A stretch of 64,000 nt of DNA, taken from contig NC_135119.1 of the NCBI RefSeq assembly GCF_050908995.1, positions 21,481,001-21,545,000 of the forward strand, written 5' to 3'. The stretch comes from Andrena cerasifolii. Its lineage: Eukaryota > Arthropoda > Insecta > Hymenoptera > Andrenidae. Below are positions 1 to 13,403 of the stretch, one piece after another. The notes beneath the pieces were generated by a model, which searched no databases, was not told where the DNA came from, and saw only the letters and a list, made by a program, of their open reading frames with translations. Each line of letters opens with the position of its first letter. Within the stretch, counting starts at the first letter, position 1. Made by a program: the position numbers and the translations under genes.

Positions 1-2553
1 GCTTCGACATTTAAAATTCTCGCGCCCCAAGCACTAATAAACAAGCTCCTTGAGACATGCAAATATTTACTCACAATTGCACCGTCGATATGGTTATTTA
101 CCGAATTAAAATTATACTCCATGCCTGTTCTCACATCCTTGAACTTTACTGTCATACGTACATGCAAAAGGAAAAATGTTTAATGTGCGTAAACTTCATA
201 TTTATTACTAACAGAACAGACAGCCTGACTGCACATCGGATGCAGGGTTAATTTTGATCCATAACTTCATTGGTACACGCCTCAAAGTAAGCTCTTATAT
301 TAGACTCTGACCTTGGTATGATTTGAAATCCTCATTTCCTTGAAGAAGTAATATTACTCAATAATAAGCAACACATACGGTTTAATAGGTATTTCGGGTG
401 GGTCCAAGTGGACCCTGCATCCCCCAAGTGAGTGTCGAAAAATATTTCTTCTGTTTACAACATAAATTATGCTAATTGTTCAAGGAACAACGCAATACCT
501 CAGAACTGTAAGCAGCGAACGTACGCTTGCTGCGAAACATGTTCCATGGATGCTGCGTTAAAGCGCAAAGAAACGCGCGTGCGCAGTTGCTGGTCGAAAT
601 CTGGAGTAGATAGAATTCACGGCAGAGTCATTAAACGCGCCCATCGCGTCAGGTGGTACGGCACCGTGGCATTGTTGTCTTTGTGCACGCGTGTTAGGGC
701 TTGCTGCGTGTTTCTACCGCAGAAGAGAGGAGCGTTGTTCACTGGATGCCCTCGAACGGTGGCGCACACCAGTACGGAAACGTGCACGTACACCTAGCCG
801 CGCATACACTGGCCGCGGATATATCGAACCCTTATGCATAATGCATTAAGGGATGACGGGAAGTATGGATATATTACTCGCCAGAGGCCAATGTTATTCT
901 CCCTTGCGTCTCACTGGTTAATGTTGATAAGGAACCGACGTAACCCCCTCGCCACCGCACCCTCCTCCGACAAGCGTGCGGAACGAAGACGGGGGACGTT
1001 CATTAAGGCGAGCCCCCCGCTCTGTTATTCTTCTCCGAAGAAGGGCATCCCTGAAATCCCGTGAAATCGCGTTACAATTCCGCGGAGAAAGCTCGTCGTT
1101 TATACGCGCCGGTAGAATACCATCAGAATATGAAGTCTTGGTAATATCTCGGGCCGCGCGATTTTTAATCTCGCCCCCGCACCACACTCCCCCCCCCGTG
1201 TACAGATGGCTGTCACGTACCACGAAACGCCCGGTAGACTGACAAAGCGTAATTCTTGCGGGTTGCGAAATACGCGCGTAATTCACGCCGTTTTAAAATG
1301 TAATATTTGCGTGTGTTTGGATTTTGGAAGGACGAAGCTTGCACCTCGCGGGGCTTTAATTGTAGGAACCCCTTCGTCGCTGGTTTTAATGAAGTTTTGC
1401 GGAATTGTAGAGGGATTACGGTATATTTCGCGGGCTTGCTGCGCCCTGGGTGCAATTAGCGATCATAAATGTAACGCGTTATTTTCGATGAACGCAACGA
1501 AGAAAATTGATCAAATGTTACACGGTTTAAGCGTCGAAATCACTTTAGCAACGTTTCGTTAAGTGTAGTTTAGGAGGGAGTATCATATTAGTGTTTTTTT
1601 TAATAAAGTATAAAGAAAGTGAATAATTACTGTACTCTAGTAGGGTAGAGATGAAGAATTTTAAATGTTTTCAGTGGCAAAGCTTTCGAGACAAAGAATT
1701 ATCAGAATTTTTAATTTTTCCTCTTTGTGAATACATTGAGGATTTTATGAATGCGTATTTCCTCTTCTTTGCTGCTACTCCCAGCACTATTTTCAAAGTT
1801 GAATTGTATGCAATTTCTCGCGGAATTTTTAAACTTATTGTATACGTTGGGTTATTGCGAAATATTTCTTTACATGCAAATATGGAAATTGTATATAACG
1901 AATAAATTGCGTATTGTAAAATCGCTGTAAATAGCAAATTCGTGCGAATTCGATATTTGATTCGAGAGAATGATTAAGCTCCTTTCTCGACAAATGAAAA
2001 TCGAAAATTCGTTAAACCAGAATTAAAGGATTGTCCTGTCGACATTTACTTGCATCTGAACTCCGTAAGCTTGAAAATCGATCAAAACCGCTAGTGCTCA
2101 TTAAAATAGAATTCACAGTAGCTTGGCATAAAAACTTGAATATTAAATGAAAAAAAAATAGCACGGAAAATAACTTTACCATAACTCCACAGGGCACGCG
2201 ATATGCGTTGTTAAATTGGTATTTGCCGTATAACGACCGTAGGCAAACTGCAAATATAAATTTAATATGGGCGTAATGAATTTTGAGGTAGGTAACGTAA
2301 GGTTTTAAAAATATGGCGAAAATGGAGACAGAGAAAATGCTATCAAAATCCAATTTTCAGTAACACTGCGATTTTGTAATTTCAGAACAGCGCTCCTCGA
2401 GTACTTAGAAGCATATTTTTCATTTCCATTGCGACCAGTTGGTAACCTAAAATACGTGTACACGATTATTATAATCGTAAAATATAGTAATACAGTAATC
2501 CGTATAGTGTAATTAAATTTTTGTAGAAACTTCGTAATAATGTTATAAGTTGG
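1..2553. other. Gene-poor DNA, no supported gene
   Basis: I see no gene here. Positions 550-1330 are CpG-rich and open in several frames on both strands, but no translation resembles a protein family. The text around 385-425 (GGGTGGGTC..AA.TGGACCC) recurs at 27783-27812, so it is probably the end of a dispersed element. From 1560 onward the DNA is AT-rich. Confidence 0.6.
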
Positions 2554-2588
2554 TACTAACTCTAAAACTCTTTTCGTTCCAGGTAAGT
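2554..2588 (+). promoter_or_regulatory. Candidate recursive splice site (or strong 3' splice site)
   Basis: A consensus branch point TACTAAC (2554-2560) is followed by a pyrimidine-rich run and CAG|GTAAGT, with the junction at 2582/2583. An acceptor fused directly to a consensus donor is the hallmark of recursive splice sites in long insect introns. Alternatively it is the acceptor of an ordinary exon: one frame after the junction stays open for about 33 codons into the MITE that follows. No flanking exon is recognised, so the host gene is unknown. Confidence 0.4.
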
Positions 2589-2651
2589 CGGATGATCTAC
2601 CATGTCTTTTTCAAGCATTATTATATAACGAATGTAAATACAAAAAGTATC

Positions 2652-3586
2652 TTAACCCTCGGTTGTCACACCTCGTTTGTCAAACGTAGTTGCCACACTG
2701 GGTCAATTTGACCCCGCCCATTTTTAATCAGTTGTTATTTAAAAACTATTTGTTAAATTAAGTTGCAAAAATTCTGAGCTAAAGTTTCAGCATTGTACAA
2801 TATATGCCCATCGTTGAAAGTTGACGTTTATAGTATCGTCATGCTTAACACAATTTTTGAACGAGTAAGTGTTCCGACAAAAAGTTTTTTGCTTAAAAAA
2901 TCATAACTTTTTTAATTTGTAATATTTTTAGCTAAAAATTTATAGTAATACTCTTGAGATGTGCTGCTTTGATAAAAAAAATAGTCTTATATCGGAGCTT
3001 TCAAAAAAGGTATTTATTTCGCATACTGAATGGTGGCATCATTTGGGTTGAAAACTGATGCATTTGTACAGGAAAAAAACATTTATTATTATTCCAAGAA
3101 TATAAGATTTAACTTCAGCAGTAAGAAAGTATGTTAAATTAAAAACAAGTCTATCGTAGACCGCCACTGTCATTACATAAATAAGTACGATGCCGGTCGC
3201 AAATCGGGCGCAAGCATGCGAGACACTGCATTTCTGTCCCGTAATACAATAACAAATGTGTCCTGATTGTCGCTTCAGTAAAAGAAAGAATAGTTCTATT
3301 TTTACTTTTCTGATTGCTTTCAGACTCAAAAATGACAGTATCCGATTTGGAGTAAAAACGACGCCGTTGTCACATATGGGTCAATTTCACCCTACCTCAA
3401 ATTTCGACGGTTTTCAAACACGCACTGACGCTTCAACACAGTCGGGACGTATCTCTACTTGTAGAGGATACATGAAAATACTACTACATGGCGCCAGTAG
3501 AATAATTCTCAATGATGTCTCAAAGATATTTGATCGCAAAGTCGAAATCCGGATCAATTTGACCCAGTGTGACAACCGAGGGTTGA
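2652..3586. mobile_element. Non-autonomous TTAA-type DNA element (piggyBac-like MITE)
   Basis: A perfect 16-bp inverted repeat (CCCTCGGTTGTCACAC at 2656-2671 and its complement at 3567-3582) is flanked by TTAA on the left (2652-2655) and TTGA, a one-base variant, on the right (3583-3586). TTAA targets and CCC-starting ends are typical of the piggyBac superfamily. Just inside both ends lie copies of GGGTCAATTTGACC-like palindromes. The 935-bp interior has only short ORFs and no transposase. Confidence 0.8.
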
Positions 3587-4518
3587 ATAATATATTTTAT
3601 ACATGATGATGTCTGTGTTCTATTAACATAATTCGAATACAGTAGGTACCTACTAAGGTAATACTCTACAAATTAAATATTACAAATCCTTTGAGAAATC
3701 GCAAACCACTGAGATCTTTAAATGTACACCTCCGGGCAGGTACGCAACACCCACACCAACAGAAATCCAAAACCGAAATGTACGTTCGCCTCGAACAAAA
3801 ATGGCGAATATTTTCATTAAAAGCCTGCCTGTATGCCGCTTTAACGTACCTACATGAAATTTTAATCATGAGCGAAGGTACATTCAAAACATCGGCCTCG
3901 CCGTAAAAAATCATAATTTCTCTGCGGAACGAGAGCCACAGAGTATAAAGGGAATAGTAAATAGACTCATCCATTGATAACGAACCAACCAAAAATGTGC
4001 TTCAGAACATTCCCCCCCATTGCAACGGCGGCCCGGTTGTTGGGGATTCCTCGTGGCGGTCGAAAATTGCTCAGTCAGAATTCATGCCTCGAAAAGTTTG
4101 ATGAAGGTTACACCTTTGAAACTCTCCCACCGATACGAAGTTTTCGATCGACAGAAGTCCGCGGGCACGTCGTTCAATTACCACTCTCAGGCCCACAGGC
4201 CTCCCGATCGACCTGTACACACATAGGTACCATACATCGCGATTCAGGCATCACAAAAATGTGTTCCCTTCGATTTTCATACAATTTTGAATATTCATGG
4301 GTTTAGCAACTTTCCGATTAAATTGCAAAATAAAGCCAAGAGAAATAGCTGATTTTGTTACATTCTGCGATCTAAGGCGATGTACGTTTCGAACGGAATA
4401 ATAGCTTAATCAATTTCCAAAATATGTAACGTGTCATTTGTCCACTGCATTTGGTACAACTCGACACTGGTGGGATTAAAGTTCAATTTCCAAGTTATCT
4501 TTTAATGTAGCATCGTAA
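3587..4518. other. Gene-poor DNA, nothing recognised
   Basis: Short open frames occur around 3666-4306 on both strands, but they overlap each other and match no family I know. I see no repeat structure. Confidence 0.5.
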
Positions 4519-4775
4519 CAGTGGCCGTAGCCGTGATGGAAAACACCGGTTCTCGTTAGATCACCGAAGTTAAGCATCACGGGGCGGTGTACTGGGGAAA
4601 GATGGGAGACCACCTTTCTCCCGGTGCGCTGCTGCTGCTGGGACCCGAAGGAGAGAGGAGGGATAACAAAAATGGGACTGTAGTTCGTTGGGCAATATAA
4701 GCAAAATGCTTGAAACGCCATCCTGTGTAAAAACACAGTAAAAACAAAAATACAAATACAAATACAAATACAAGC
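4519..4775 (+). mobile_element. 5S rRNA-derived SINE (SINE3-like) with AAATAC-repeat tail
   Basis: The head, about 4519-4640, reads as a diverged 5S rRNA. It contains ACCGGTTCTCGTTAGATCAC followed by CGAAGTTAAGCATC, and then a diverged gene-internal control region (GATGGGAGACCACC, 4601-4614). These are the 5S segments that bind TFIIIA. After the head comes an unrelated body, and the element ends in a hexamer repeat (ACAAAT units, about 4746-4772). A 5S head plus unrelated body plus simple-repeat tail is the layout of SINE3 elements transcribed by RNA polymerase III from the 5S-type internal promoter. Several changes in the 5S stem regions make a functional 5S gene unlikely. I could not define a target-site duplication. 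Confidence 0.8.
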
Positions 4776-6848
4776 AGAATCGTGGGTCCATAGCGTCCTT
4801 CTTGGTTCTCCTCATTTACCTAAAATAAAATTCCTTTAGCCTGAATTATGTACCCCTGTGATGTCGATCAGAAGAAATATAAATGCTGCGAATGCTCTTG
4901 GTATCAAGTGTCTAGTTAAAAGAATAGAGAAATAGGTAGAAATGTAAGGACTAATTTGTTATATCGAATAGGCGAATTTGGGGGAATTGGAAGTGTTTTG
5001 CTTGGAAGGGAGTGGCTCTGGGAAGTCGAAGAGGAGCAGCAATACTCGCAGAAGGAAAGTTAAAGTGGAGGGGCGGGATATCAGCCTCCCTCGGTGGAGG
5101 TACACGAATTTCACGAATCAAGCGAGGCTCGATTTGAAAGCCATTAGGAACCTTGCAAAAGTACGAACCGAGGGGAGAGGTTTACTGTTGATCTCGTGAC
5201 GGTGGGGTTCGGTCTCAGGCTGGCCACAACTCATCGTTAACACCTAACGCAGACTCATTTCTGCAGACGTGTATCCGTTTATTTGCTTCTCTCTCGCTCT
5301 GCCTCCCTTCCGCCCTCGCATGCATCATGAGCGTTTGCACGGTCCTACGAATGTGTTTGAACGGAAGGGAGACCAAGGGGTTTCTATAGTGACCACTCGG
5401 CGATAGGTTTTAAGGATTTGGTGTGCGTCGATGTAGGCTTCCCTGTTCTGCTCGCTGAATAACGTCCGTTCAAGCCACTGTCTATGTGAACTTCTCGTTG
5501 GTATCAGGTGTTCGATACTTGGTGGATTATTGATTACGGTGGGATTGACTACTGCGAGATAGATTAGTCCGTTGATTTCTATGGTGAAGTAATTCAATTG
5601 TTTTTGTGATGTCGAGAAACGATCGAGGCAGAAAGTTGGATAATGCGACGGCAAGAAATTCTTGCTGACATTTAAATAGACAGTTTAGTGATACGTAGTA
5701 AGAATTATTTGCAGTGTGCGGTTTAAGTTCTTCGTACTAGTAACTTACACATGCTCTTGACATATTATAATTTTTTATGTTAAAATTTTTTATGTAAGTA
5801 CATTGTGGCATTGATTATGTAAAATAATAAGAAAGCCCTAAAATATGTGACAGAAAAATAGGAAACTTGTTTTGCATGAAAATTAATTAGAAAGTTTTTA
5901 CTCGACATAAAATTTCAGCATTAATTATTCAGCAAATTAAAATCGATAATGTAAGGATTAAATGCGTTTGAAACTGTAATGAAGACAGTTACGTGTCTAA
6001 ATAGTCCTTTTTTAGTTTTCATCCATTTTAAATCAGCACATTTCTGATCTACTATTTATTTGTTACAACGATCATAATATCACACTGCTGTACTTTCCCG
6101 AACTTTCATGTTTTTCCTTCAGCGGCAGCACCGCTCATTTTTCTTCTTTTACTCATTTTGTAACACTCACGTTCAATTAAATTACTGAACGTGAGAGTTG
6201 CCGCCATAAAATGGTTGACCAATCTCGTGATGTAAAAGTTGTTTACACGGAGTTAATTTAATTGAGATTGCAGATGTAAAGTTATTTGTCACGTGGAGTT
6301 TTGTGTTAACGTCCAATATTAAAAATGTATTGAAAAAAAAACAACCTAGTTTGCTGCAACTAAATTTCTTTAATAAATAAACTCTGTTAATTTCGTGGCA
6401 TTGAAAAATATTGTGATCGCCACTGTAATATAAAGTCTGAAATATATTTGTTTAAAAGGATTCGGCGTTGTTCGAAATAAGAATATTGCGTGAAATGAAG
6501 AAATGTAAAATTAATTACGTTCCACTCCCCTAGAATTTACCCTCTGTTGAGATCTCACTGTTCACACCACCCCTGTTATAGCTCTCTTCTTTGTATATGT
6601 ACCTCGTAAACACTATTTAGTCGCTTCCATCATTTCAGCGTTCCTTTTGAATTCACAAGGTACGCGTTGCTAGAAAAAATTTAATTACTCTTCGCACGAT
6701 GTGAAAACATTCATCTGCCTTTCTACGGGGTTTTTGATGAAACATCGCCTACAGATATAACTTAGAAATCGATGGATTTTGTGTAAAAAAATTCTTTGAC
6801 GCCCGCGGACTAAAATGCAGATACATTTGTATGAGGTAGAAAATAAAA
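4776..6848. other. Gene-poor DNA with one hairpin
   Basis: No gene is supported. A perfect 10-bp stem (CTCACGTTCA at 6166-6175 and TGAACGTGAG at 6186-6195, 10-nt loop) stands alone. The stretch 4970-5660 is richer in G+C and open in short frames without recognisable similarity. Confidence 0.5.
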
Positions 6849-7266
6849 GTAAGGTGAATGTCCCAATTTCTGCTGATTTAAGAGGTAACTCGTCATAAAG
6901 AAGATGTAAAGAATTTGTTTGTGATGAAAATTTGCAGAGTAATTGATTAATTCTTTAATACTAAATCAACCAATGCAAAAATTATTTAAGAAAGATATTT
7001 CAAGATGTTTAACTATTAGTAATTTGTAATTAAATATATAATGCTCTAAATGTTCGTATTTCTCATAAAAAATATTTATAAATATTTTTGCTGAAAAATA
7101 GCGATGTATGTATTGACCCAAGCTCGCGCAACACTCGCGTAAATGTTTAAATAATTTAGAATTATTTTCTTACAACTACAGTACAAACGTAACGCATATA
7201 ATAATAAGAAAAATACGAAATGATCAGAAATGGGGACATGAGCAGAAATTGGGACATTCACCTTAC
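6849..7266. mobile_element. MITE with perfect 26-bp terminal inverted repeats
   Basis: Positions 6849-6874 are the exact reverse complement of 7241-7266. The 418-bp element is AT-rich inside and encodes nothing recognisable. I could not assign a superfamily because the flanks show no convincing target duplication. Confidence 0.8.
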
Positions 7267-10200
7267 GTTCAGAGGGAACCATGTAACTCCAGAACCTTAA
7301 ACTACTTACAATTAGTGAAACTGTTTGTTTTATGCAAGACATAGTTTGAACGATTTATTATTAAACTATTCAAAATATTGAGACCTTCAATGTAAACACG
7401 AGGATACAACTTTAAACTTTAAAGGGCTATTTTAATAATTTAACAACCGCCACTGTAAAAATTACTGCACAAATTAATGTAAAAGCTAATCAAAATGTCA
7501 TATCGCTAATAACCACCACTTTGTGTTAATAATTTAAATTCACCCTGGGTTGATTTCGAAAATAATGTATATTCAAATACAAATATAATTCGAGAATGTG
7601 CCAGTCACTATTAAAAGTCAATCTGAAAAAAAAAATATTTTACCAAATAAAATCATTATTGTAAAAGCATTCTGAAGTTCCTTCCGACCGGGGAGTCGCT
7701 TGCTGGGAACAGTGGCGCGAGAAATCTCGTACGTTAGAACAACCGTCGCGGGAGTTAAAAGTCTGTGCCCAAGTTGAAAATATTTAAACCGGTTTCATTC
7801 TAGTTCAGAACTCAATTGGACGACACCTCCGCAATTTCACGAGCGACTGTTCTCCACGGTTCTGTATAATTCAGACCGGCCGGCGCAGGAGCCAGGGTGA
7901 CACGAACGAAACAATCCTTAAAAATAGATAAGTCTTGGTGAATTGTCAATTTGAACCGCCGTGGGAAATGTCAGGCTTCCGTAGTGACCATCCAACGACA
8001 ACTTTTGAGCCTCGAAGACTGTTCCTCTTCTACCTTGACGAAAAAAGTTCATTTTAATACCAGATACTTTAACAAGTGTTAACACACTTTAAGGATGTAT
8101 TGGAAATACCTTCAGAATGGTGCCAAGTCGATGAAAATTTATGAGATTGTTCTTTCTAATCTTCCTGATGTGCTCCAAAAATTTTAAATGAATTCACTAA
8201 ATGGTCGCTGAGTTACAACGATTTTAATTTTCACTGATTTTACACATACTCTTATGGAAAGAGACGACATTGACAGATAAAACAGCTGAGAAAATGTTGA
8301 AGAAACAGTATCAATGTTTTCAATTTTTTTTTTACATGCAGTATATGAGTGGATGAAAATATCTGCCAAGTTTCACTTGCTTTCACTACACCGTTTTAGA
8401 GAAATAAATTATAACTTGAGAAAATTATGAATTCAGGGCATTTTCACTGACAAAAGTTTAGCAAATAATGCTTGAGAAAGCATTTGTAAAGTGAAAAATA
8501 CCTTCCTAGGAGTAAAAATAAGACTACAACTGTCGTTCGAGTTCCTTACATCTAGATTTACTATGCGTAGGACGTAGATATTCAAGTATTTCTCGTTAGG
8601 GTGCAAAAAAATTTATTGTTTCTTGTTTTCGCTCTTGATGCAATTTTCTAGGTGGCGCTTACTGCAGGCGCTGCTAAAAAGAAATGCGAAAACAGTAACC
8701 ACGAAATTTACTCACAGGATTGTCTAAAATAAAAAATTCAAACAATTTCTTAAAATTTATTTCAATTCCAAACCTAAGATTTTGGTGCACATTTCAACGA
8801 AGTGGTGCAAAAAAGGCGGGTAATTTTCCGCACAAATATGCAGATAAAAAACATCCGTGATTCAAAAATTGTATTATTATATATATTAAAAGTTATAGTG
8901 GTATATATATACCGTTACGAATTTCGATGTGACACTTTCACAGGGTATTCTCGGGATGTTATACTACAAAAATATATATATATAAAAATCGATTTTCTGA
9001 AATATTTTAACCGGCTGGTCCCCTTAAGCTGCTATATTATCATCCGCCTCGAACAATCTTATTCTTATTTGGATTTAGCATTGACTTTAAATATCTCTTA
9101 TGCTATTTAAAATCGAATTAAGTAACGAAGTTCTCGAAGGACTTTTTAGCTCAAACTTTGATTTCCATTCCATGTAACGCGTAGCTGCACACGCGGCGAG
9201 TATGAGCATGGTTTGAACGCGATTCATTTCCGTGATCCTTCCTAGAGCTTCTATAAGCACGGAAATTAATTGTTCGCAGGATTGTCGGGCCACGGTGTAT
9301 AATCACGCGCAACAGTCAATGTTTAGATGCATCGCGTCACATCGATGGTATCTTGTTTACCACATCGATCTGTAATTTCAACGTTCCAGGGAAATTCTGA
9401 CGGACCGCGTGACCGATCGTGTCGAAAGGAAATAACGATTTTCCACATCGGCAGCCTCGGTCTTGGCGTGCTCGTTATCGCCCCGCCATAACCCATATTC
9501 GTGCGCAAATTTATATGGCGCCCGATCTGATCGGCGACCCTTAAACCACCGCGAATTTCACCGAAAAATGGCGCTGCTCCCTTATCGATCCTCATCTTTG
9601 TCTCCTCGTATCCGTTCAGCTATTCGTTCCAGTTGCTTCAGTAATTTGTTATGCATTTTAATCGCGGGGTCGGTAGTAAATTTACGTGGCAGAGAAAGGT
9701 TTAGAATTGTAGAATTTATTATTATGTATAGCTTGCTATGTTAACCCTACTGCGCCCCTTGGGTCTTTCTAGAGCAGACCGTGTTCTCGTTTCTTTAACC
9801 CTACTGGGTCCCTCGGGTCATTTTTCACCCACTGACGTTTTTGTTTCTTGGACGACTGTTTTAACTTGGAGGAAAATATAAGGAAGTTTTTGCTGATACG
9901 CGTGTTTCTGGTTCTTTTGGGCGAAGGCTGTAGCAGAGTTAATCGCATTTCTTTGGTGGGATTTGTTGATTTGTGGATCGGAGGTTGAGATATTAAATTG
10001 TTATGATTACAATTAGGTTTAACGGTTATGGAAGAAGTTTCAGTAAGATAAGGGGTGTTCTGTAACGATATCTCCTGTTCGGATAATCGAGGATTCGAAT
10101 AGTAGAGTATTTAGATAAGAGCGTGTTGGGACGGGAGGATTTTGAATAAGAATTCTACTGTCCACTAAACTTTTGTCATTTTCCCTGCGTAACATGAAAA

Positions 10201-13043
10201 TAGACACAGTGTAGAATACTGGAGCCATTCGAATTTTAAATGGCAGAGGATTTAGAATGGGTAAATTTTGTACGTTACTGGGTTAATTGAAATTCTCATT
10301 CTCTTCTTATGAATAAATTGAGCGGTGGTTTCACCCCCTGAATATGCAAACGGGCCAAAATAAAAAAACACGTATTTGTTATTTTTCGGTCCTCTAAAAC
10401 ATATCCAAAAACCAAACCATTCGGAGGCGGACACTTAAGGGGGAAGCCCTATTTAGGACGCTAGGAGTAAGGTGATTCTTGGGAATTTTTTTCTGAGAAA
10501 CTGTCAAGCGGATCTTTTCCAAACTTTCAGGGTATTTTAGTTCACATCCCAACAATAAAAATTAATTTTTTCGTTAGAAAGTGTTCGGTAGAAATGGAGA
10601 TATAGGAACACGTTCGTTAGGACTCGCACGCCGGAGTTGCAAATTTGCGATTGTAATGGTGGCCCCAATTCTTCCCTGAAAAAAATTTTTTTTTCGCTTT
10701 TCAACGCTTTTTCAAAATATTCAAACAGCTCAATTAGTTCTCAACCCAGGAAACATATCCCACTTTCCAGTTCAGCTTCAACGTGCTCTTCGGTGTCACT
10801 TCTACTACATCCCACGACGCGATCTGATAAATATTATATAAACATGTTACACGTAAAAAATACACTTACAAACACGCACATTTTTAAAACTAAATTGGGT
10901 CCCATTTCCCGTATCACTCTGTGTACCCAATAAGCATAATTCTCGCCCGTCTCACGGAGCATGAAAGTTACGAGAGGCATATTCATAATTCCACCGCGCG
11001 CACTGGCCCCCAGCACGCACAGCGTTGTCTAATAAACAATATTCACAGCCTCACCGTAAAAGATTCGAGCCAAGAGGTGGCCCCGATCCCGCGGAACGCG
11101 CCTTAAACGTAAATCCCCCCGTACAAATTGCTTCCCGCCACAATTTCAACGCCCAGCCGCCGTTCCCATATCTCCCCGTTCGTGTATTCAGAAGGCCGCG
11201 TCGACAAGATGAACTTGTCGTCGTTAAAAATGGAGTCGGACCGGTCACTCGGGCGAATCGATCAGTTCGACCTGCTCGTGATCAGCCCTCAACCTATCTC
11301 CCGCGCCGCCGACCCCCCCAGCAACGCGGAGTGGCGTTACTCACCCGAAAGAGGGTATTTGTCACGGCAACCGGTTGCTGCCCCGTAGCTGGCCAGCCGA
11401 GTTTGCGACACTAAACTCCGTCGTATAGCTGTCGCATTATCTAATAATGCGAATCTACGGCGGATTGTAAAGTAGACGGGCGTGAGTCGCCGCTACAAAT
11501 GGTACAAACCAACCGGCAATAAAGACGGGCACGGTTATTAAAGGGGATTCGCATTGTCAGTTGCGGCGGGCGTAAATCTCCCGCAGTGGGGGGGGGACTG
11601 CGAGAGTAAGCCGCAGATCGGGACGGCTAGGTAACTATTGATCAAAGGAATCCTTCGTGAAATATGTCGCGGCCGATGATAATCATCGCGCTCGAACCGT
11701 TGCGCCAGGACGTCACGCATCCGGCAACGTTGAATCGATCACAAAGCCGACTGGTCGGCGAGGATTTATTCGGCACCTTGCTCCGCCGAATGTTCCGGAC
11801 GCCGTGCGCGTCAGCGGGTGGAAGGTTTTTGGGGTAGGTTGCGTTGGAATCTGGAGAGAAAAAAAAATGAGAAGTGAAAACTAATTTGCAACGGCATAGC
11901 GGATTTTGGTGGTAGGTTTTTTTTTCTGTGGCGCGGAGGGTAACAGATTCGGGGCCGAATTGGTTCCACGAATTTCTGTCGACGCGTGAACAGTCTGACA
12001 GCCGGTTTTTAGAGTTGCGATATTAATCGGGATTGAAATAGTGAACACGAGCCACTTTGGGCTACGTTCTGGCCGCAGGGGCTCCCTTGTCGTAGTTAGA
12101 AGAAAGGCTGTGATATTAGAATTTATCTAGCTACCTACCGTATTAATCTAGCTGGTCAATTTTTGGAAATAATAAATGAAGTATACATGACATGAAAATT
12201 AATGTCACAGCAGTCAAAAGTACAGCGAAATACAATCAGCCTGAAGCCTGAATATATCATCCGCCCCGTATCTTCTGAACGCTCACGGAGCTGGGTGGAA
12301 AGAAGAGCCCGGTATAACGGGACTGTCCACGACTTCGCCGTTCTCCATATACTAATTGTAAGAGGAGGATATTCATTTCTCATCCTCGCGGAACTTCCGT
12401 CCAAGTACGGATCCTCGGTGTATATTAACAAAGATAAGCCCGAGGAACGTCGAATCTGAAGTTGAAGCCGTAGTGGGTGGACCAGCAAAATGTCGGGCGA
12501 GAAACTCGAGAGCTAGAGACGAGATTGAAGTTTCAACTCCGACCGAGGACCGAGGACGACGGGGTGGGCGACCGGGAGCTAGGATTTCATAGGTGAAACC
12601 GTGAGCTGGCGTGTACCGGCACTGCCGTTAGCAGCCATCAAAGAAACCCAGTCCCTGAATAATGAACGAGCTTCCGTTTAGATAAGAAATTGTCGAGAAA
12701 CTCGATTCGCTAGCTTTTCTTATCAACGCTATTATTACTGTTCCGATGGCAACGTTTTTGCAGCAGATTTACTCGATCCAGCTGTTGAGAACGAGGAACC
12801 TTGCTTGTGAGTTTCTGATATATTTGGATAGTTCCAGGCACCTACAGTCGTGGAGGACTGGCCAGGGTGGTGGCAGCTTGTTAGCTCACATCAGACAATG
12901 TGTTAAAAATGTTAATGACCTTTTGGTAGCTCGAAAATATAATAGAACGCAACTAAATTTTACGTTGCATTACGATTTTAATACAAAAATTTAATAAAAT
13001 CATTTTTCGAGGATACCTTATGTTTTAGAATATAATAAACTAC
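7267..13043. other. Gene-poor DNA with possible element ends
   Basis: No gene is supported. At 9009-9027 the text ACCGGCTGGTCCCCTTAAG closely matches the right end of the small element at 18114-18203, so about 8085-9027 may be a larger relative whose left end I cannot define. At 10433-10452 the text CACTTAAGGGGGAAGCCC looks like a left end of a similar CTTAAGGGG family. TTAACCCTACTG occurs twice at 9741-9810, again like TTAA-element ends. The stretch 11000-11900 is CpG-rich and open in overlapping frames without similarity. Confidence 0.5.
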
Positions 13044-13253
13044 TTAGCTTTACTATTCGGGCTTCGCCCGAAGTTTAGATTCTGATCTTATGGAATAATT
13101 TTTTTTTTTAGTTTTTTCTGACTAATTCATCTGGATTAGTCAAACATAATGAGCTGATGCACATTTCGTGATCCCAGAGTTTATCGTTCGAAAGTTTTTA
13201 GCTGACAGACAAGCACACAAACATGTAGAAGCTTTCTGTTTTATATATTAAGA
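13044..13253 (-). mobile_element. Helitron-like non-autonomous element
   Basis: Read on the minus strand it begins TCTTAATATATAAAAC and ends with a palindromic hairpin (TTCGGGCGAAGCCCGAA, plus-strand 13056-13072) followed by TAGTAAAGCTAA. A 5' TC, a short GC-rich hairpin about ten bases from the 3' end and a CTRR terminus are Helitron hallmarks. A second, diverged copy lies at 35819-36034. It codes for nothing. Confidence 0.6.
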
Positions 13254-13270
13254 TAATTCGGAAAAAATAA

Positions 13271-13403
13271 TTGAAGAGTCCTTGTAGAAACACCGTAAGT
13301 GCCAAAAATAAAATTCTATACTATAGTATATTGTCATTGGCACGTAGAACTACTAATTTTTTTAATTTTGGCACTTAGAGTGTTTTCTACGAGAACTCTT
13401 CAA
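13271..13403. mobile_element. Fold-back MITE
   Basis: Two arms starting TTGAAGAGT and ending in its complement pair over about 43 bases with a few mismatches. They include GTAAGTGCC / GGCACTTAG and GTAGAAA / TTTCTAC. The arms flank a short AT-rich centre. The left-end sequence reappears alone at 23392-23414, so this is a dispersed family. Confidence 0.65.

Noticed and set aside
4519..4640. Functional 5S rRNA gene
   Set aside because: The control region and stems carry many changes and the 3' part runs into an unrelated body with a repeat tail, as in a SINE.
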